Of a DNA stretch of 64,000 nucleotides, positions 44,245-53,637 are shown in pieces (within the stretch, counting starts at the first letter, position 1; each line of letters begins with the position of its first letter). The stretch spans positions 186,001 through 250,000 of the forward strand of contig NZ_JAJQPD010000001.1 of the NCBI RefSeq assembly GCF_021228295.1, given 5' to 3'. A model generated the notes under the pieces. The model was not told the origin of the DNA. It ran no database searches and was given only the letters and a program-made list of their open reading frames with translations. Source of the stretch: Agromyces humatus (lineage in GTDB: Bacteria > Actinomycetota > Actinomycetes > Actinomycetales > Microbacteriaceae). A program made the translations under genes and the position numbers.

Positions 44245-45155
44245 TTCGTTTCGATGAGGTCGCGGGAGCGATCGGATGTCCCGCCGCCGGCGGTGATCGC
44301 GAGGAACACGTCGTCGAGGCTCGGGCGGCGGATGGTCACCTTCACGCCCTCGGTCGCGGCGGCGGGGGTGCGGTCGAGCTCGTCCATGGCAGCCCGCAGC
44401 CCGTGCACCGACCCGTCGCTCGGGAGCTCCCGCAGGAGCTCGCCATCGCGGCCCCGCAGTTCGACGACGTCGCCGCCGATGCGGGCCTTGAGCTCGTCGG
44501 CGGTGCCCTCGGCGGCGATGCGGCCACCGTCGAGCACGGCGATGCGGTCGGCCAGCCGGTCGGCCTCCTCGAGGTACTGCGTCGTGAGGAAGACCGTGGT
44601 GCCGGCATCGGCCAGCGATCGGATGAGCCTCCAGAGCTCCTGGCGACTGCGCGTGTCGAGACCGGTCGTCGGCTCGTCGAGGAAGATCACCGGCACGTCG
44701 ACGACGAGGCTGAGCGCGAGGTCGAGCCGTCGACGCATGCCGCCCGAGTAGGTGCTGACACGCCGGTTCGCGGCATCCGAGAGTCCGAAGCGTTCGGCGA
44801 GCTCAGCGGCCCGCGTCGACGCATCACGGCGCGAGAGCCCGGAGAGCCGGCCCAGCATGACGAGGTTCTCGGTGCCCGTGAGCACTTCGTCGACGGCCGC
44901 GGACTGGCCGGTGAGTGCGATGCGCTGCGTGACCTCGTCGGCCTCGGCGACGACGTCGAAGCCCGCGACCCGGGCGCTGCCCTCGTCGGGCTTCACGAGT
45001 GTCGTGAGGATGTTGATGGTCGTCGTCTTGCCGGCGCCGTTCGGCCCCAGCAGAGCGAAGACGACGCCCGCGCCGACCGCGAGGTCGAGGCCGTCGAGCA
45101 CGTCGGTGCGACCGAAGCGCTTGCGCAGCCCGATCGCGTGGATGGCGAGATCCAT
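44241..45155 (-). CDS. ABC transporter ATP-binding protein (DrrA-like)
   Basis: 304 residues from ATG 45155, with AAGGAA 6 nt upstream; a TTG further up would add six residues. Walker A GPNGAGKTTTINIL, signature YSGGMRRRLDLALSL, Walker B VIFLDEPTTGLD, and the DrrA-type C-terminal segment RRPSLDDVFLAITAGG. The pair resembles daunorubicin-resistance exporters. Likely repressed by the divergent TetR protein through the ACTGT repeats at 45194-45243. Confidence 0.9.
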   Translation of the reverse strand: MDLAIHAIGLRKRFGRTDVLDGLDLAVGAGVVFALLGPNGAGKTTTINILTTLVKPDEGSARVAGFDVVAEADEVTQRIALTGQSAAVDEVLTGTENLVMLGRLSGLSRRDASTRAAELAERFGLSDAANRRVSTYSGGMRRRLDLALSLVVDVPVIFLDEPTTGLDTRSRQELWRLIRSLADAGTTVFLTTQYLEEADRLADRIAVLDGGRIAAEGTADELKARIGGDVVELRGRDGELLRELPSDGSVHGLRAAMDELDRTPAAATEGVKVTIRRPSLDDVFLAITAGGGTSDRSRDLIETK

Positions 45156-45193
45156 GAGAGGTTCCTTCCCCAAGTTGTCTGCGTATGCCGCAA

Positions 45194-45243
45194 ACTGTTT
45201 ATATCATCGACTGTTGTTTAAGTAATACACAGTTCTAGACTGT
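45194..45243. promoter_or_regulatory. Divergent promoter/operator region with ACTGT repeats
   Basis: This AT-rich island carries ACTGT at 45194-45198, 45210-45214 and 45239-45243 and the inverted ACAGT at 45229-45233. The 45210/45229 pair forms a 24-bp imperfect palindrome. On the plus strand TTGTTT (45214-45219), 16 bp and TAGACT (45236-45241) form a promoter for the TetR gene; on the minus strand TATAAA (45203-45198) is a -10 candidate for the exporter. A repressor bound here would cover both promoters. Confidence 0.6.
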
Positions 45244-45271
45244 CGTCAAGCCATCGATCGACGGGAGCCGA

Positions 45272-46222
45272 ATGAGCGACACGCGGGCCGACCCCGAACT
45301 CCCCCGCGGCGTCGCGCTGGCATGGGGCGTCGCCGCGAACCCGCAGCGCGGGCCGAAGCGCGAGCTCTCGATCGAGCGCATCGTCGACGCCGCGATGGAG
45401 ATCGCCGACGCCGAAGGGCTCGCAGCCGTCTCGATGAGTCGGGTCGCAGCATCGCTCGGGTTCACGACGATGTCGCTGTACCGCTACGTGACGAGCAAGG
45501 ACGACCTCATCCTGCTCATGCAGGAGGGCACGCTCGAACCGCCGATTCCCGACGACGCGGTCGAACGCACCTGGCGCGACGGCATCACGGCCTGGGTGCT
45601 CGCCGTGCGCGGCGCCTACCGAGCTCACCCGTGGCTCGTCGACATCCCGATCTCGGGCGCCCCCATCACGCCCAACAACCTGCTCCTGGTCGACTGGTTC
45701 CTGCGCGAGGTGCGCGATCTCCCCCTCACCGACGGCGAGAAGATGTCGGCGCTGCTGCTCGTCACGAGCTACGCGCGAGCGACCAGTGCGCAGGAACGCG
45801 ATCTGCGAGCGGCCGCGGCGGCGGCGGCAGATCCGGCGGATGTCACGGGCGCGAACTTCTTCGAAGCGCTCGCCGAGCTCGTCACCCCCGAGCGGTTCCC
45901 CTACCTCAGCCCCCTGCTCGCCGCCGGCGGGTACGTCGCCGTGCCCGGCGCCGCACCCGATGAGTCCGACGACGACTTCGCATTCGGCCTGGCGCGCATC
46001 CTCGACGGCATCGAGCGCCACGTCGACCGCGTCGGCGCCGATGCTTCGCCTCCGGAGCGTCCCGCCCCGCTCCCGCCACAGGTCGAGCTCCCCCGCGACC
46101 CCAAGGTGCGCGATGCCGCCAGGGCCCGGCGCGAGGCCGAGAAGGCGCTTCGCGAAGCGCAGAAGCGCGAACGCGAGGCGATCAAGCGCGCGGTCGAGCG
46201 CGAGCAGAAGTCTGCGGGTTGA
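45272..46222 (+). CDS. TetR-family transcriptional regulator
   Basis: 316 residues, long for TetR. The helix-turn-helix is RIVDAAMEIADAEGLAAVSM followed by SRVAASLGFTTMSLYRYV (near 33-70). A ligand-binding domain of the tetracycline-repressor type follows (VLAVRGAYRAHPWLVDIPIS, LLLVTSYARAT). The last 60 residues are a charged helical tail (ARARREAEKALREAQKRERE) that may form a coiled coil. Divergent from the DrrAB-like exporter, so probably its repressor. The stop codon lies within the left arm of a REP-like repeat. Confidence 0.9.
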   Translation: MSDTRADPELPRGVALAWGVAANPQRGPKRELSIERIVDAAMEIADAEGLAAVSMSRVAASLGFTTMSLYRYVTSKDDLILLMQEGTLEPPIPDDAVERTWRDGITAWVLAVRGAYRAHPWLVDIPISGAPITPNNLLLVDWFLREVRDLPLTDGEKMSALLLVTSYARATSAQERDLRAAAAAAADPADVTGANFFEALAELVTPERFPYLSPLLAAGGYVAVPGAAPDESDDDFAFGLARILDGIERHVDRVGADASPPERPAPLPPQVELPRDPKVRDAARARREAEKALREAQKREREAIKRAVEREQKSAG

Positions 46223-46302
46223 GGAGGCGCGCCAGCGCCGTCTCGAAACCCCGTCGCACGTTCGGGGCAGGTTTCGAGACGCTCCTTCGTCGCTCCCCAA
46301 CC
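46217..46302. repeat. REP-like palindrome between tetR and prmC
   Basis: An imperfect 85-bp inverted repeat. The left arm (46217-46250) runs from GGTTGAGGAGG to GTCTCGAAACC; the right arm (46270-46302) runs from GGTTTCGAGAC to CCCAACC. The inner 11 bp of the arms are exact complements. I recall similar gtttcgagacgctc...caacc elements scattered in Microbacteriaceae genomes. It overlaps the tetR stop and may terminate both convergent genes. Confidence 0.7.
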
Positions 46303-46316
46303 AGCCGAAAGAGTCC

Positions 46317-47201
46317 TCAACGCAGGGCGGTCGTCGCCCGGTCGCGGCCCGTGAGGTCGCGATGGTGGGCGATCGCCCGCCACCCGTCTGCCGAGAGCAG
46401 GGCGGCGATCTCGGCCGATTGGAGTTCTCCGTGCTCGATCACGAGCACTCCCCCCGCATGCAGCAGCGCGAGTGCCCGCTTCGAGAGTGCGCGCACGACG
46501 TCGAGCCCGTCGGGCCCGCCGTAGAGCGCATGCTCGGGATCGTGGAGTCGCACCTCGGGGTCACGGGGAATCGCATCCTGCGGGATGTACGGCGGGTTGG
46601 ACACCACGACCGCGACCCTGCCGTCGAGCTCGGGCAGCGCGACCGCGAGATCGGCGAAGACGAGCTCGAGGTTGGGAGCGGCGACCTCGTCGACGTTGCG
46701 CCGGGTCCACGGGAACGCCTCGGGCGAGTTCTCGACCGCCCACACCCTCGCATGCGGCACCTCGGTCGCCAGGGCGAGCGCGAGCGCCCCGCTGCCGGAG
46801 CCGAGGTCGATGCCGATCGGCGCGGGCTCGGCGCTCGCACGGAGCGCGTCGATGGCGAGCTGGGCGACGCCCTCGGTCTCGGGCCGCGGCACGAAGACGC
46901 CGGGCCCGACCGCGAGCTCGAGCGAACGGAACGCCGCGCGGCCGGTGAGGTGCTGCAGCGGTTCACGCCGGGCGCGGCGCTCGGCGAGACCGGCCAGCTT
47001 CGAGGCATCCGCTTCGTCGAGCTCCCCGCCGACGACCAGGCGCGCCTGGACTCCGCCGCGCGACAGCCCGAGCACGTGCCCGATGAGCAGCTCGGCATCG
47101 ACCTCGGGGTCGGGCACCCCGGCTGCGGCGAGCCGTGCCGCCGTCTCGTCGCGCACTGCGCGCAGCGATCGTCGGCCGGGGGGCGTGCTCGTCATATCCA
47201 C
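46317..47201 (-). CDS. prmC: Peptide chain release factor N5-glutamine methyltransferase
   Basis: 294 residues. It methylates the Gln of the GGQ motif of RF1/RF2. The SAM site is IGIDLGSGSGALALALA, and the catalytic NPPY is in VVVSNPPYIPQDA. The N-terminal helical domain has LIGHVLGLSRG and RREPLQHLTGRAAF, typical of PrmC. The GTG at 47201 lies 7 nt after a TACATT -10 box (47214-47209), suggesting a leaderless mRNA; an ATG at 47195 is the alternative. Its partner prfA is 3 kb away, separated by cysKE and an islet. Confidence 0.93.
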   Translation of the reverse strand: MDMTSTPPGRRSLRAVRDETAARLAAAGVPDPEVDAELLIGHVLGLSRGGVQARLVVGGELDEADASKLAGLAERRARREPLQHLTGRAAFRSLELAVGPGVFVPRPETEGVAQLAIDALRASAEPAPIGIDLGSGSGALALALATEVPHARVWAVENSPEAFPWTRRNVDEVAAPNLELVFADLAVALPELDGRVAVVVSNPPYIPQDAIPRDPEVRLHDPEHALYGGPDGLDVVRALSKRALALLHAGGVLVIEHGELQSAEIAALLSADGWRAIAHHRDLTGRDRATTALR

Positions 47202-47290
47202 GCAATGGAATGTAACCCACTCGCCCGTGCGGCCGCCGATCCCTAGGCTGGGGCCGTTGACCCCTACACGTCCCCGAGGAAGGCCGCACG

Positions 47291-48226
47291 ATGGCGCAGA
47301 TCTACGAGAACATCACCGAAGTCGTCGGCCGCACGCCGCTCGTGCGCCTGAACCGGCTCACCGACGGCGCCGGGGCGACCGTGCTGGCGAAGCTCGAGTT
47401 CTACAACCCCGCCGCAAGCGTGAAGGACCGCATCGGCGTCGCGATCATCGACGCGGCCGAGAAGTCGGGCGAACTGGCGCCCGGCGGCACCATCGTCGAG
47501 GGCACGAGCGGCAACACCGGCATCGCGCTCGCGCTCGTCGGTGCCGCCCGCGGGTACAAGGTCGTCCTGACGATGCCCGAGACCGCGAGCGTCGAGCGCC
47601 GCGTGGTGCTGCGCGCCTTCGGCGCCGAGGTCGTGCTCACCCCCGGCGCCGAGGGCATGAAGGGCGCCGTCGCGCGCGCCGACGAGATCGTCGCGAACAC
47701 CCCCGGGGCGATCCTCGCCCGTCAGTTCGAGAACGAGGCCAACCCCGCGATCCACCGCGCCACCACCGGCCCCGAGATCTGGGCCGACACCGACGGCGCG
47801 ATCGATATCCTCGTCTCGGGCATCGGCACGGGTGGCACGATCACCGGCGCGGGCGGGTTCCTCAAGGAACAGAACCCCGACGTGAAGGTCGTCGCCGTCG
47901 AGCCGGCCGACTCCGCCATCCTCACTGGCGGTGCACCCGGCCCGCACAAGATCCAGGGCATCGGCGCGAACTTCGTGCCCGACGTGCTCGACCGCGCCGT
48001 CTACGACGAGGTCGTCGACGTCGCCACGCCCGATGCCATCGCGACCGCGCGCCGGCTCGCCTCCGACGAGGGAATCCTCGGCGGAATCTCGTCGGGCGCC
48101 GCCGTGTGGGCCGCGCTCGAGGTCGCCAAGCGCCCAGAGAACGACGGCAAGACGATCGTCGTCGTCGTGCCCGACTTCGGTGAGCGATACCTCTCGACCG
48201 TGCTCTACGAAGACCTGCGTGACTGA
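47291..48226 (+). CDS. cysK: Cysteine synthase A (O-acetylserine sulfhydrylase)
   Basis: 311 residues with GAGGAAGG 7 nt before the ATG. It makes cysteine from O-acetylserine and sulfide. The PLP Lys is Lys45 in [11 protein letters not shown]; the substrate loop is [12 protein letters not shown], and the phosphate-binding [10 protein letters not shown] and [10 protein letters not shown] are present. TAGGCT at 47244-47249 is a -10 candidate. The serine acetyltransferase gene follows 42 nt later, a classic cysteine pair. Confidence 0.96.
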   Translation: MAQIYENITEVVGRTPLVRLNRLTDGAGATVLAKLEFYNPAASVKDRIGVAIIDAAEKSGELAPGGTIVEGTSGNTGIALALVGAARGYKVVLTMPETASVERRVVLRAFGAEVVLTPGAEGMKGAVARADEIVANTPGAILARQFENEANPAIHRATTGPEIWADTDGAIDILVSGIGTGGTITGAGGFLKEQNPDVKVVAVEPADSAILTGGAPGPHKIQGIGANFVPDVLDRAVYDEVVDVATPDAIATARRLASDEGILGGISSGAAVWAALEVAKRPENDGKTIVVVVPDFGERYLSTVLYEDLRD

Positions 48227-48268
48227 GGCCGGCGGCATCGGGGCCCTGGGCCTGATTGACTAGCTCCC

Positions 48269-48847
48269 GTGACCTTCGTTCGAGCCCTCCGAGAAGACAT
48301 CGCCACGGCGCGATCGCATGATCCCGCGTCGCGCAGCGGGCTCGAGGTGTTCCTCGCCTACTCGGGGCTGCACGCGATCTGGGGATACCGGCTCACCCAT
48401 ATGATCTGGGCGGCCGGGCTGCGGCTGCCCGCGCGCGTGATCTCGCAGTTCGTGCGGTTCCTCACCGGCGTCGAGATCCACCCCGGGGCCACGATCGGCC
48501 GACGGTTCTTCATCGACCACGGCATGGGCGTCGTCATCGGCGAGACCGCGGTGCTCGGCGATGACGTGATGCTGTACCACGGTGTCACCCTCGGCGGAAA
48601 GGCCGCGCGCGGCGTCGGGCGCGGGGCCAAGCGGCATCCGACCCTCGAAGACGGCGTGACCATCGGTGCCGGCGCGAAGGTGCTCGGCGACGTCACGATC
48701 GGCGCGTGGAGCGCGGTCGGCGCGAACGCCGTCGTCACGAAGGACGCCCCGCCCCACTCGCTCGTGGTGGGCATCCCCGCGACCTTCAAGCCGCTGTCGA
48801 ATGCGACCGCCGACGCGGCGCGTGGCATCCACGACTGGCACATCTAG
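48269..48847 (+). CDS. cysE: Serine O-acetyltransferase
   Basis: 192 residues from GTG, the short actinobacterial form. It acetylates serine for CysK. The left-handed beta-helix hexapeptide repeats are clear: [38 protein letters not shown] and [22 protein letters not shown]. The catalytic His is in DHGMG. The C-terminus ends in DWHI; a terminal Ile is what binds the CysK active site in the cysteine synthase complex. Confidence 0.95.
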   Translation: MTFVRALREDIATARSHDPASRSGLEVFLAYSGLHAIWGYRLTHMIWAAGLRLPARVISQFVRFLTGVEIHPGATIGRRFFIDHGMGVVIGETAVLGDDVMLYHGVTLGGKAARGVGRGAKRHPTLEDGVTIGAGAKVLGDVTIGAWSAVGANAVVTKDAPPHSLVVGIPATFKPLSNATADAARGIHDWHI

Positions 48848-48894
48848 GCAGCTCGAGCGCCCTCGAGGCGACGAGACCCGGCGCCGGGCGCGCC

Positions 48895-48962
48895 GCTGCG
48901 CCACTTCGGGGCCCTCCGCGCCAGTACATGTGGCGCGGCCGGCGCCGAAGTGGCGCGGCGGG
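48895..48962. repeat. REP-like element A, nested hairpins
   Basis: Outer arms GCGCCACTTCGG (48898-48909) and CCGAAGTGGCGC (48945-48956) are perfect complements. Between them an inner stem CCGCGCCA (48916-48923)/TGGCGCGG (48931-48938) has a 7-nt loop, gtacatg. The same two-tier layout recurs at 49974-50037. It lies in the gap after cysE. Confidence 0.7.
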
Positions 48963-49051
48963 CACGCCGAACTCGTCGCAGGCGCCGCTTTGCGCTGCAC
49001 GTCGCGCGGCCGCGCACAGCCCGTGCGGTAGGGCAAGTGCAGCCGTGGGTC

Positions 49052-49930
49052 TCAGCGACGAGGCCCACGCACCAGAGGCACGCCGGCGCCGAGCAAGATG
49101 CGCCGGAGCGGGCCTGCCTTCCAAGCGTCATCCCATTCCCATCGCGCGCACACCCACGTGGTCACCGCCCGGACATCGTTCTCGCGCACCTTCTCGTTAC
49201 GGACGATCTCAGCAGGCGTTCGCATGTCGCCGTCGGCCTTCGGGTTGCCGAGGTACTTGCCCGCCCCGTCGGCTTCGCCCCATCCGCCGTAAGCGGGCCA
49301 TGCGAAGTCAAGGAACGCCGTCCCGCCACCTCGTGTGCGCTGGACGGGTACCTGCAATTCGGGTCGAGGAAAGCCGAGCTCCTCGATCCGCACGCGACTG
49401 AGCGTCTCGAGCGGTGTCTCGGCGAGGTGCGTCGCCCGTTCGAGAACGACGGCGACCCGGCGACTGCCCGGGAACGGAACGAGCGCGTCGTATGCCGCGC
49501 GGAGTGCCTCGATGGTGGTCGACGGAGTTCCTTTGCCGAATCGGGGAACCCACAACGCGGAATCCATCATCGTGAGTGCCGTGAGGAGGGGTCGCGTGCG
49601 CGCCACCTCGATCAGGGTGTCGATCACCGAGGTCACCGCGATTCCGTCGTCGGTGGTGATCGGCGCGCTCGTTCGCCGAACGATCTCGACGACACCATTG
49701 CGTCGTCTGCCGGATGCGCCGGTCGCGAGCACGGTGATCTCAGCGGGTACCGGGCCAACGAGCGGCATGCCCGAGAGCACGGCCGCCGTGAAGCCCGCGA
49801 ACACGACGCCCGGTCAAGGGATCACGCCGCCGTGGCCACGCGGCAACGACTCGAGGTTCATGCGGACAGCATCACCCGCATCGGGACCGATGGGTCGCGA
49901 CATCCGTGGATGCGGCAGTGTGCGAGCCAT
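49052..49930 (-). pseudogene. Broken AbiEi/DUF559-like endonuclease-fold gene with in-frame stop
   Basis: The frame from ATG 49930 encodes MARTLPHPRMSRPIGPDAG and on for 38 codons, hits TGA at 49816-49814, then continues in the same frame from GTG 49804 for 250 residues. The second part has the look of the actinobacterial AbiEi-antitoxin/DUF559 relatives: VFAGFTAAVLSGMPLVGPVP, then the nuclease-like core FLDFAWPAYGGWGEADGAGKY, EIVRNEKVREN and RAVTTWVCARWEWDD. Asp, Glu-x-Asp and Lys in this core are those of a restriction-like fold. The frame upstream fits the start of this family, so a nonsense mutation is likely; alternatively translation starts at 49804 and gives a short protein. It sits between two REP-like elements. 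Confidence 0.6.
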
Positions 49931-49973
49931 GGTCGGGCTGTTGAGGACGCGTCGATTGCTCGGCCGCTCACGT

Positions 49974-50037
49974 GCTGCGCCACCTCGACTCCCGCTGCGC
50001 CACTCATGCTGGCGCAGGGGCCGCTGACGTGGCGCAG
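49974..50037. repeat. REP-like element B, nested hairpins
   Basis: Outer arms CTGCGCCAC (49975-49983) and GTGGCGCAG (50029-50037); inner stem CTGCGCCA (49995-50002)/TGGCGCAG (50010-50017) with a 7-nt loop, ctcatgc. Same architecture and related sequence as element A, about 1.1 kb away on the other side of the broken endonuclease-like gene. Confidence 0.7.
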
Positions 50038-50092
50038 CCGGCGAACGATGCGCGGCGCGGTGGCGCGGTCGGGTGAGCGCGGGCTGAGTGTG

Positions 50093-51169
50093 CTACGCGT
50101 CGCCGAGACCCGCGAGCTGCGCCTCTTCGTCGGCCTGGATCGCCGAGTCGATGATGGGATCGAGCGCGCCGTTCATGACCTGGTCGAGGTTGTAGGCCTT
50201 GTACCCGGTGCGGTGATCGGCGATGCGGTTCTCGGGGAAGTTGTACGTGCGGATGCGCTCGGAGCGATCCATCGAGCGGATCTGCGTCTTGCGGGCATCG
50301 GATGCCGCGGCGGCGAGTTCCTCCTGCTGACGCGCGAGGAGGCGCGCGCGCAGCACGCGCATCGCCGCCTCGCGGTTCTGCAGCTGCGACTTCTCGTTCT
50401 GCATCGACACGACGATGCCCGTCGGCAGGTGCGTGATGCGCACCGCGGAGTCGGTGGTGTTCACCGACTGGCCGCCGGGGCCCGACGAGCGGTAGACGTC
50501 GATCTTCAGGTCGTTCTGGTTGATGTCGACCTCTTCGGGCTCGTCGACCTCGGGGAAGACGAGCACGCCGGTGGTGGAGGTGTGGATGCGGCCCTGCGTC
50601 TCGGTGACGGGCACACGCTGCACGCGGTGCACGCCGCCCTCGTACTTCAGGTGCGCCCAGACACCCTGCGACGGGTCGGTCGCGTTCGACTTGATCGCGA
50701 CCTGCACGTCTTTGTAGCCACCGAGGTCGGACTCGTTCTGGTCGAGCAGCTCGACCTTCCACCCCTTCGACTGCGCGTACTGCAGGTACATGCGAAGCAG
50801 GTCGGACGCGAAGAGGGCGCTCTCGGCACCGCCTTCGCCGCCCTTGATCTCCATGATCACGTCGCGTCCGTCATCGGGGTCGCGCGGGATCAGGAGTCGC
50901 CGCAGCTTCTCTTCAGCCTGCGCGAATCCCTCTTCGAGCGCCGGGACCTCTTCAGCGAACGCCTCGTCTTCCTTGGCGAGCTCACGCGCTGCCTCGACGT
51001 CATCGCCCGCCTGCTGCCATGCGGCGTTGGCCGCGACGATCCGACTCAGCTCGGCGTAGCGCCGATTGACCTTCTTCGCGCGGGCCGCGTCGGCGTGGAG
51101 CGCCGGGTCGGCGAGCTCCTCTTGCAGCTGCGCGTGCTCGTCGAGCAGCGGCTGGACGGATTCGAACAC
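50093..51169 (-). CDS. prfA: Peptide chain release factor 1
   Basis: 358 residues from GTG 51169, with GAGG 5 nt upstream, overlapping the rho stop (TGAGG). It ends translation at UAG/UAA. The GGQ motif is in [16 protein letters not shown] and the RF1-type anticodon tripeptide is PVT in [14 protein letters not shown]. Length matches E. coli RF1 (360), supporting this start over the longer frame to 51214. Methylated by PrmC. Confidence 0.95.
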   Translation of the reverse strand: MFESVQPLLDEHAQLQEELADPALHADAARAKKVNRRYAELSRIVAANAAWQQAGDDVEAARELAKEDEAFAEEVPALEEGFAQAEEKLRRLLIPRDPDDGRDVIMEIKGGEGGAESALFASDLLRMYLQYAQSKGWKVELLDQNESDLGGYKDVQVAIKSNATDPSQGVWAHLKYEGGVHRVQRVPVTETQGRIHTSTTGVLVFPEVDEPEEVDINQNDLKIDVYRSSGPGGQSVNTTDSAVRITHLPTGIVVSMQNEKSQLQNREAAMRVLRARLLARQQEELAAAASDARKTQIRSMDRSERIRTYNFPENRIADHRTGYKAYNLDQVMNGALDPIIDSAIQADEEAQLAGLGDA

Positions 51170-51176
51170 GGATGCC

Positions 51177-53372
51177 TCAGCGGTGATCGGTCTCGTGCCC
51201 GTGCGAGTTGCCATGGCCGGCCGTGACCGCCGGCATCGACTTCTGCATGAGCATGAGGAACTCGACGTTGGACTGCGTCTCTTTCAGACGACCGAGCACG
51301 GCCTCGAGGGCCGGCTGCTGGTCGAGCCCGGCGAGGGCACGGCGCAGCTTCCAGGTGATCTTGACCTCGTCGGGCGAGAGCAGCATCTCTTCGCGACGGG
51401 TCGACGACGCGTTGACGTCGACCGCGGGGAAGATGCGCTTGTCGGCGAGCTGGCGTGAGAGCCGCAGCTCGGAGTTGCCGGTGCCCTTGAACTCCTCGAA
51501 GATCACCTCGTCCATCTTCGAGCCGGTCTCGACGAGCGCGGTCGCGAGGATGGTGAGCGAGCCGCCGTTCTCGATGTTGCGAGCCGCGCCGAAGAAGCGC
51601 TTGGGCGGGTAGAGCGCCGAGGCGTCGACTCCGCCCGACAGGATGCGGCCGGACGCCGGCGCAGCCAGGTTGTACGCACGGCCGAGACGGGTGATCGAGT
51701 CGAGCAGCACGACGACGTCGTGGCCGAGCTCGACGAGGCGCTTGGCACGCTCGATGGCGAGCTCGGCGACCGTCGTGTGGTCTTCGGCCGGGCGGTCGAA
51801 GGTCGAGGCGATGACCTCGCCCTTCACCGTGCGCTGCATGTCGGTGACCTCTTCGGGGCGCTCGTCGACGAGCACGACCATGAGGTGCACCTCGGGGTTG
51901 TTGATCGAGATGGCGTTCGCGATCTGCTGCAGCACGATGGTCTTGCCGGCCTTCGGCGGCGAGACGATGAGGCCGCGCTGGCCCTTGCCGAGCGGTGCGA
52001 CGAGGTCGATGATGCGCTGGCTGAGCTTGGTCGGTTCCGTCTCCATGCGCAGGCGCTCCTGCGGGTACAAGGGCGTGAGCTTCTGGAAGTCGACGCGAGC
52101 GCCGGCCTCGTCGATGGTCTGGCCGTTCACCGAGTCGACCTTGACGAGTGCGTTGTACTTCTGGCGGCTGTTCGACTCGCCGTCGCGCGGCTGCTTGATC
52201 GACCCGACGACCGCGTCGCCCTTGCGCAGGTGGTACTTCTTCACCTGGCCGAGCGAGACGTAGACGTCGCTCGGACCGGGGAGGTACCCGGTGGTGCGCA
52301 CGAAGGCGTAGTTGTCGAGCACGTCGAGGATTCCGGCGATCGGGATCAGCACGTCGTCGTCGAGGATCTCGGGCTCGACCTCGTCGCCGCCGCCCTGGCC
52401 GCGGCGCTTGCGGTCGCGGTAGCGGCTGCGACGGCCGCCCTCGCCATCACCCTGGTCGCGGCCCTGCTGGTCGCGGCCCTGCTGGTCGCGGCCCTGCTGG
52501 CCCTGACCGGCGCCCTGGCCCTGGCCGCGGCTGCCGTCGGCCTGCTGCTTGGCGGACTCGTCGGCCGGAGCGGCCTTCGCGTCGTCGCCCTTGCGCTGAT
52601 CGCCGCCCTGCTGGGCCTGGCGGTCGCCGTTCTGGCGGCGCTCGCCCTGCTTCTGACCGTCGTCTCCGCGGTCGCCGCGCTCACCACGGTCACCGCGCTC
52701 GCCACCACGGCGGCCGCGGTTGCGGCTGCGGCCCTGGCGGGGCTCGTCGGCGGCGGGCTGCTCGCCCTCGGCGCCGGCGCCCTCGGCCGGCTGTGCGCCA
52801 CGGGCGCCCTCGCCGGTGGCCGCGGCCAGCTCTTCGCGCACGGCGGCGCGGGCTGCCTCGCGAGCCTCGTCGGACTCGGCCTCGGGCACGAGCCCGACGC
52901 CGGCACCACCGGCGTTGACGTGCGTGAGTGCCGCGGTGGTCGCGCTCGTCGCGCGACGGGGCTGGCGTCCTCGACGCGCGGGGGCCGCGGTCTCAAGGGC
53001 GGCGTCGGAGACGATCGGGTCGGCCACGACGGATGCCTCGGGCTCGACGGCCGCATCAGCGGATGCCTCGGGCGCCGTGTCGGCAGCACTCGTGTCGGCG
53101 GGCGCAGCAGGCTCGGTCGCCACGGGCGCGTCGGCCACGGGCGCGTCGGCCACGGGCGCGTCAGTTGAGGCCACGTCGACGTCGAGCGTGACGGGCGCGC
53201 CCGCGTCGGCGGCCTGGCGCGCCGAGATGGCCTCGATGAGCTCGCCCTTGCGGAGCTTCGAACCGCCCGGGATACCGAGCGAGGAGGCCAGCTCCTGGAG
53301 CTCGGCGACCTTGAGGGATGAGAGTCGGGCGCTGTTCGTCACGCCGGCGGCGTGATCGGATGCGTTGGTCAC
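51177..53372 (-). CDS. rho: Transcription termination factor Rho
   Basis: 731 residues from GTG 53372. N-terminal Rho_N helix domain ([20 protein letters not shown], about 15-50), then an approximately 280-residue low-complexity insertion: Ala/Asp/Pro repeats ([12 protein letters not shown]) and an Arg/Gly/Gln-rich part ([15 protein letters not shown]). Then the cold-shock RNA-binding domain ([20 protein letters not shown]) and the hexameric ATPase: Walker [40 protein letters not shown]- and R-loops. Insertions of this kind are known in high-GC Actinobacteria and extend RNA binding. It lies directly before prfA. Confidence 0.95.
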   Translation of the reverse strand: MTNASDHAAGVTNSARLSSLKVAELQELASSLGIPGGSKLRKGELIEAISARQAADAGAPVTLDVDVASTDAPVADAPVADAPVATEPAAPADTSAADTAPEASADAAVEPEASVVADPIVSDAALETAAPARRGRQPRRATSATTAALTHVNAGGAGVGLVPEAESDEAREAARAAVREELAAATGEGARGAQPAEGAGAEGEQPAADEPRQGRSRNRGRRGGERGDRGERGDRGDDGQKQGERRQNGDRQAQQGGDQRKGDDAKAAPADESAKQQADGSRGQGQGAGQGQQGRDQQGRDQQGRDQGDGEGGRRSRYRDRKRRGQGGGDEVEPEILDDDVLIPIAGILDVLDNYAFVRTTGYLPGPSDVYVSLGQVKKYHLRKGDAVVGSIKQPRDGESNSRQKYNALVKVDSVNGQTIDEAGARVDFQKLTPLYPQERLRMETEPTKLSQRIIDLVAPLGKGQRGLIVSPPKAGKTIVLQQIANAISINNPEVHLMVVLVDERPEEVTDMQRTVKGEVIASTFDRPAEDHTTVAELAIERAKRLVELGHDVVVLLDSITRLGRAYNLAAPASGRILSGGVDASALYPPKRFFGAARNIENGGSLTILATALVETGSKMDEVIFEEFKGTGNSELRLSRQLADKRIFPAVDVNASSTRREEMLLSPDEVKITWKLRRALAGLDQQPALEAVLGRLKETQSNVEFLMLMQKSMPAVTAGHGNSHGHETDHR
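52452..52496. repeat. 15-bp tandem repeat in rho (Gly-Arg-Asp-Gln-Gln)
   Basis: ctggtcgcggccctg occurs three times in a row (52452-52466, 52467-52481, 52482-52496) and encodes GRDQQ units of the Rho RNA-binding insertion. Confidence 0.8.
53117..53160. repeat. 15-bp tandem repeat in rho (Ala-Asp-Ala-Pro-Val)
   Basis: tcggccacgggcgcg occurs exactly at 53131-53145 and 53146-53160, preceded by a 14-nt variant at 53117. It encodes VADAP units of the N-terminal insertion. Confidence 0.75.
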
Positions 53373-53550
53373 TGGGGTATGTTCCTTTCCCCTGGCGCAG
53401 GAATTGCGAACCCAGGAGAGCTGATCGCACATCGACCATGTCGGTGCGCGGTGGCGCAGACATGCGCGAAAGCGAAAGCAAGAGATTGCCGGGAAGTGCA
53501 CGATGCGGCCGTGAGACGCGAACTGTGCGTCACCGGCCAGGTGCAGAATC

Positions 53551-53556
53551 AGTCTA
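53551..53556 (-). promoter_or_regulatory. Putative -10 box of rho (TAGACT) with long leader
   Basis: In the 265-bp gap between rho and thrB, TAGACT on the minus strand (53556-53551) is the best -10 candidate, giving a leader of about 170 nt. Rho leaders often mediate self-termination; no specific structure was proven here. AAGGA lies about 10-12 nt before the GTG. The remaining gap shows nothing else. Confidence 0.4.
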
Positions 53557-53637
53557 ACACCCGGAAACGGTGGTCCTGACACGCGCCACGCCCTGTGGAG
53601 AGCGGTTGCCCGGTTGCGACATCCGCTCATCGAACGG

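Noticed and set aside
47202-47290. Riboswitch or T-box ahead of cysK
   Set aside because: The 89-bp gap is shared with the prmC promoter and has no T-box sequence or large structure; only a -10 candidate and a ribosome site were seen.
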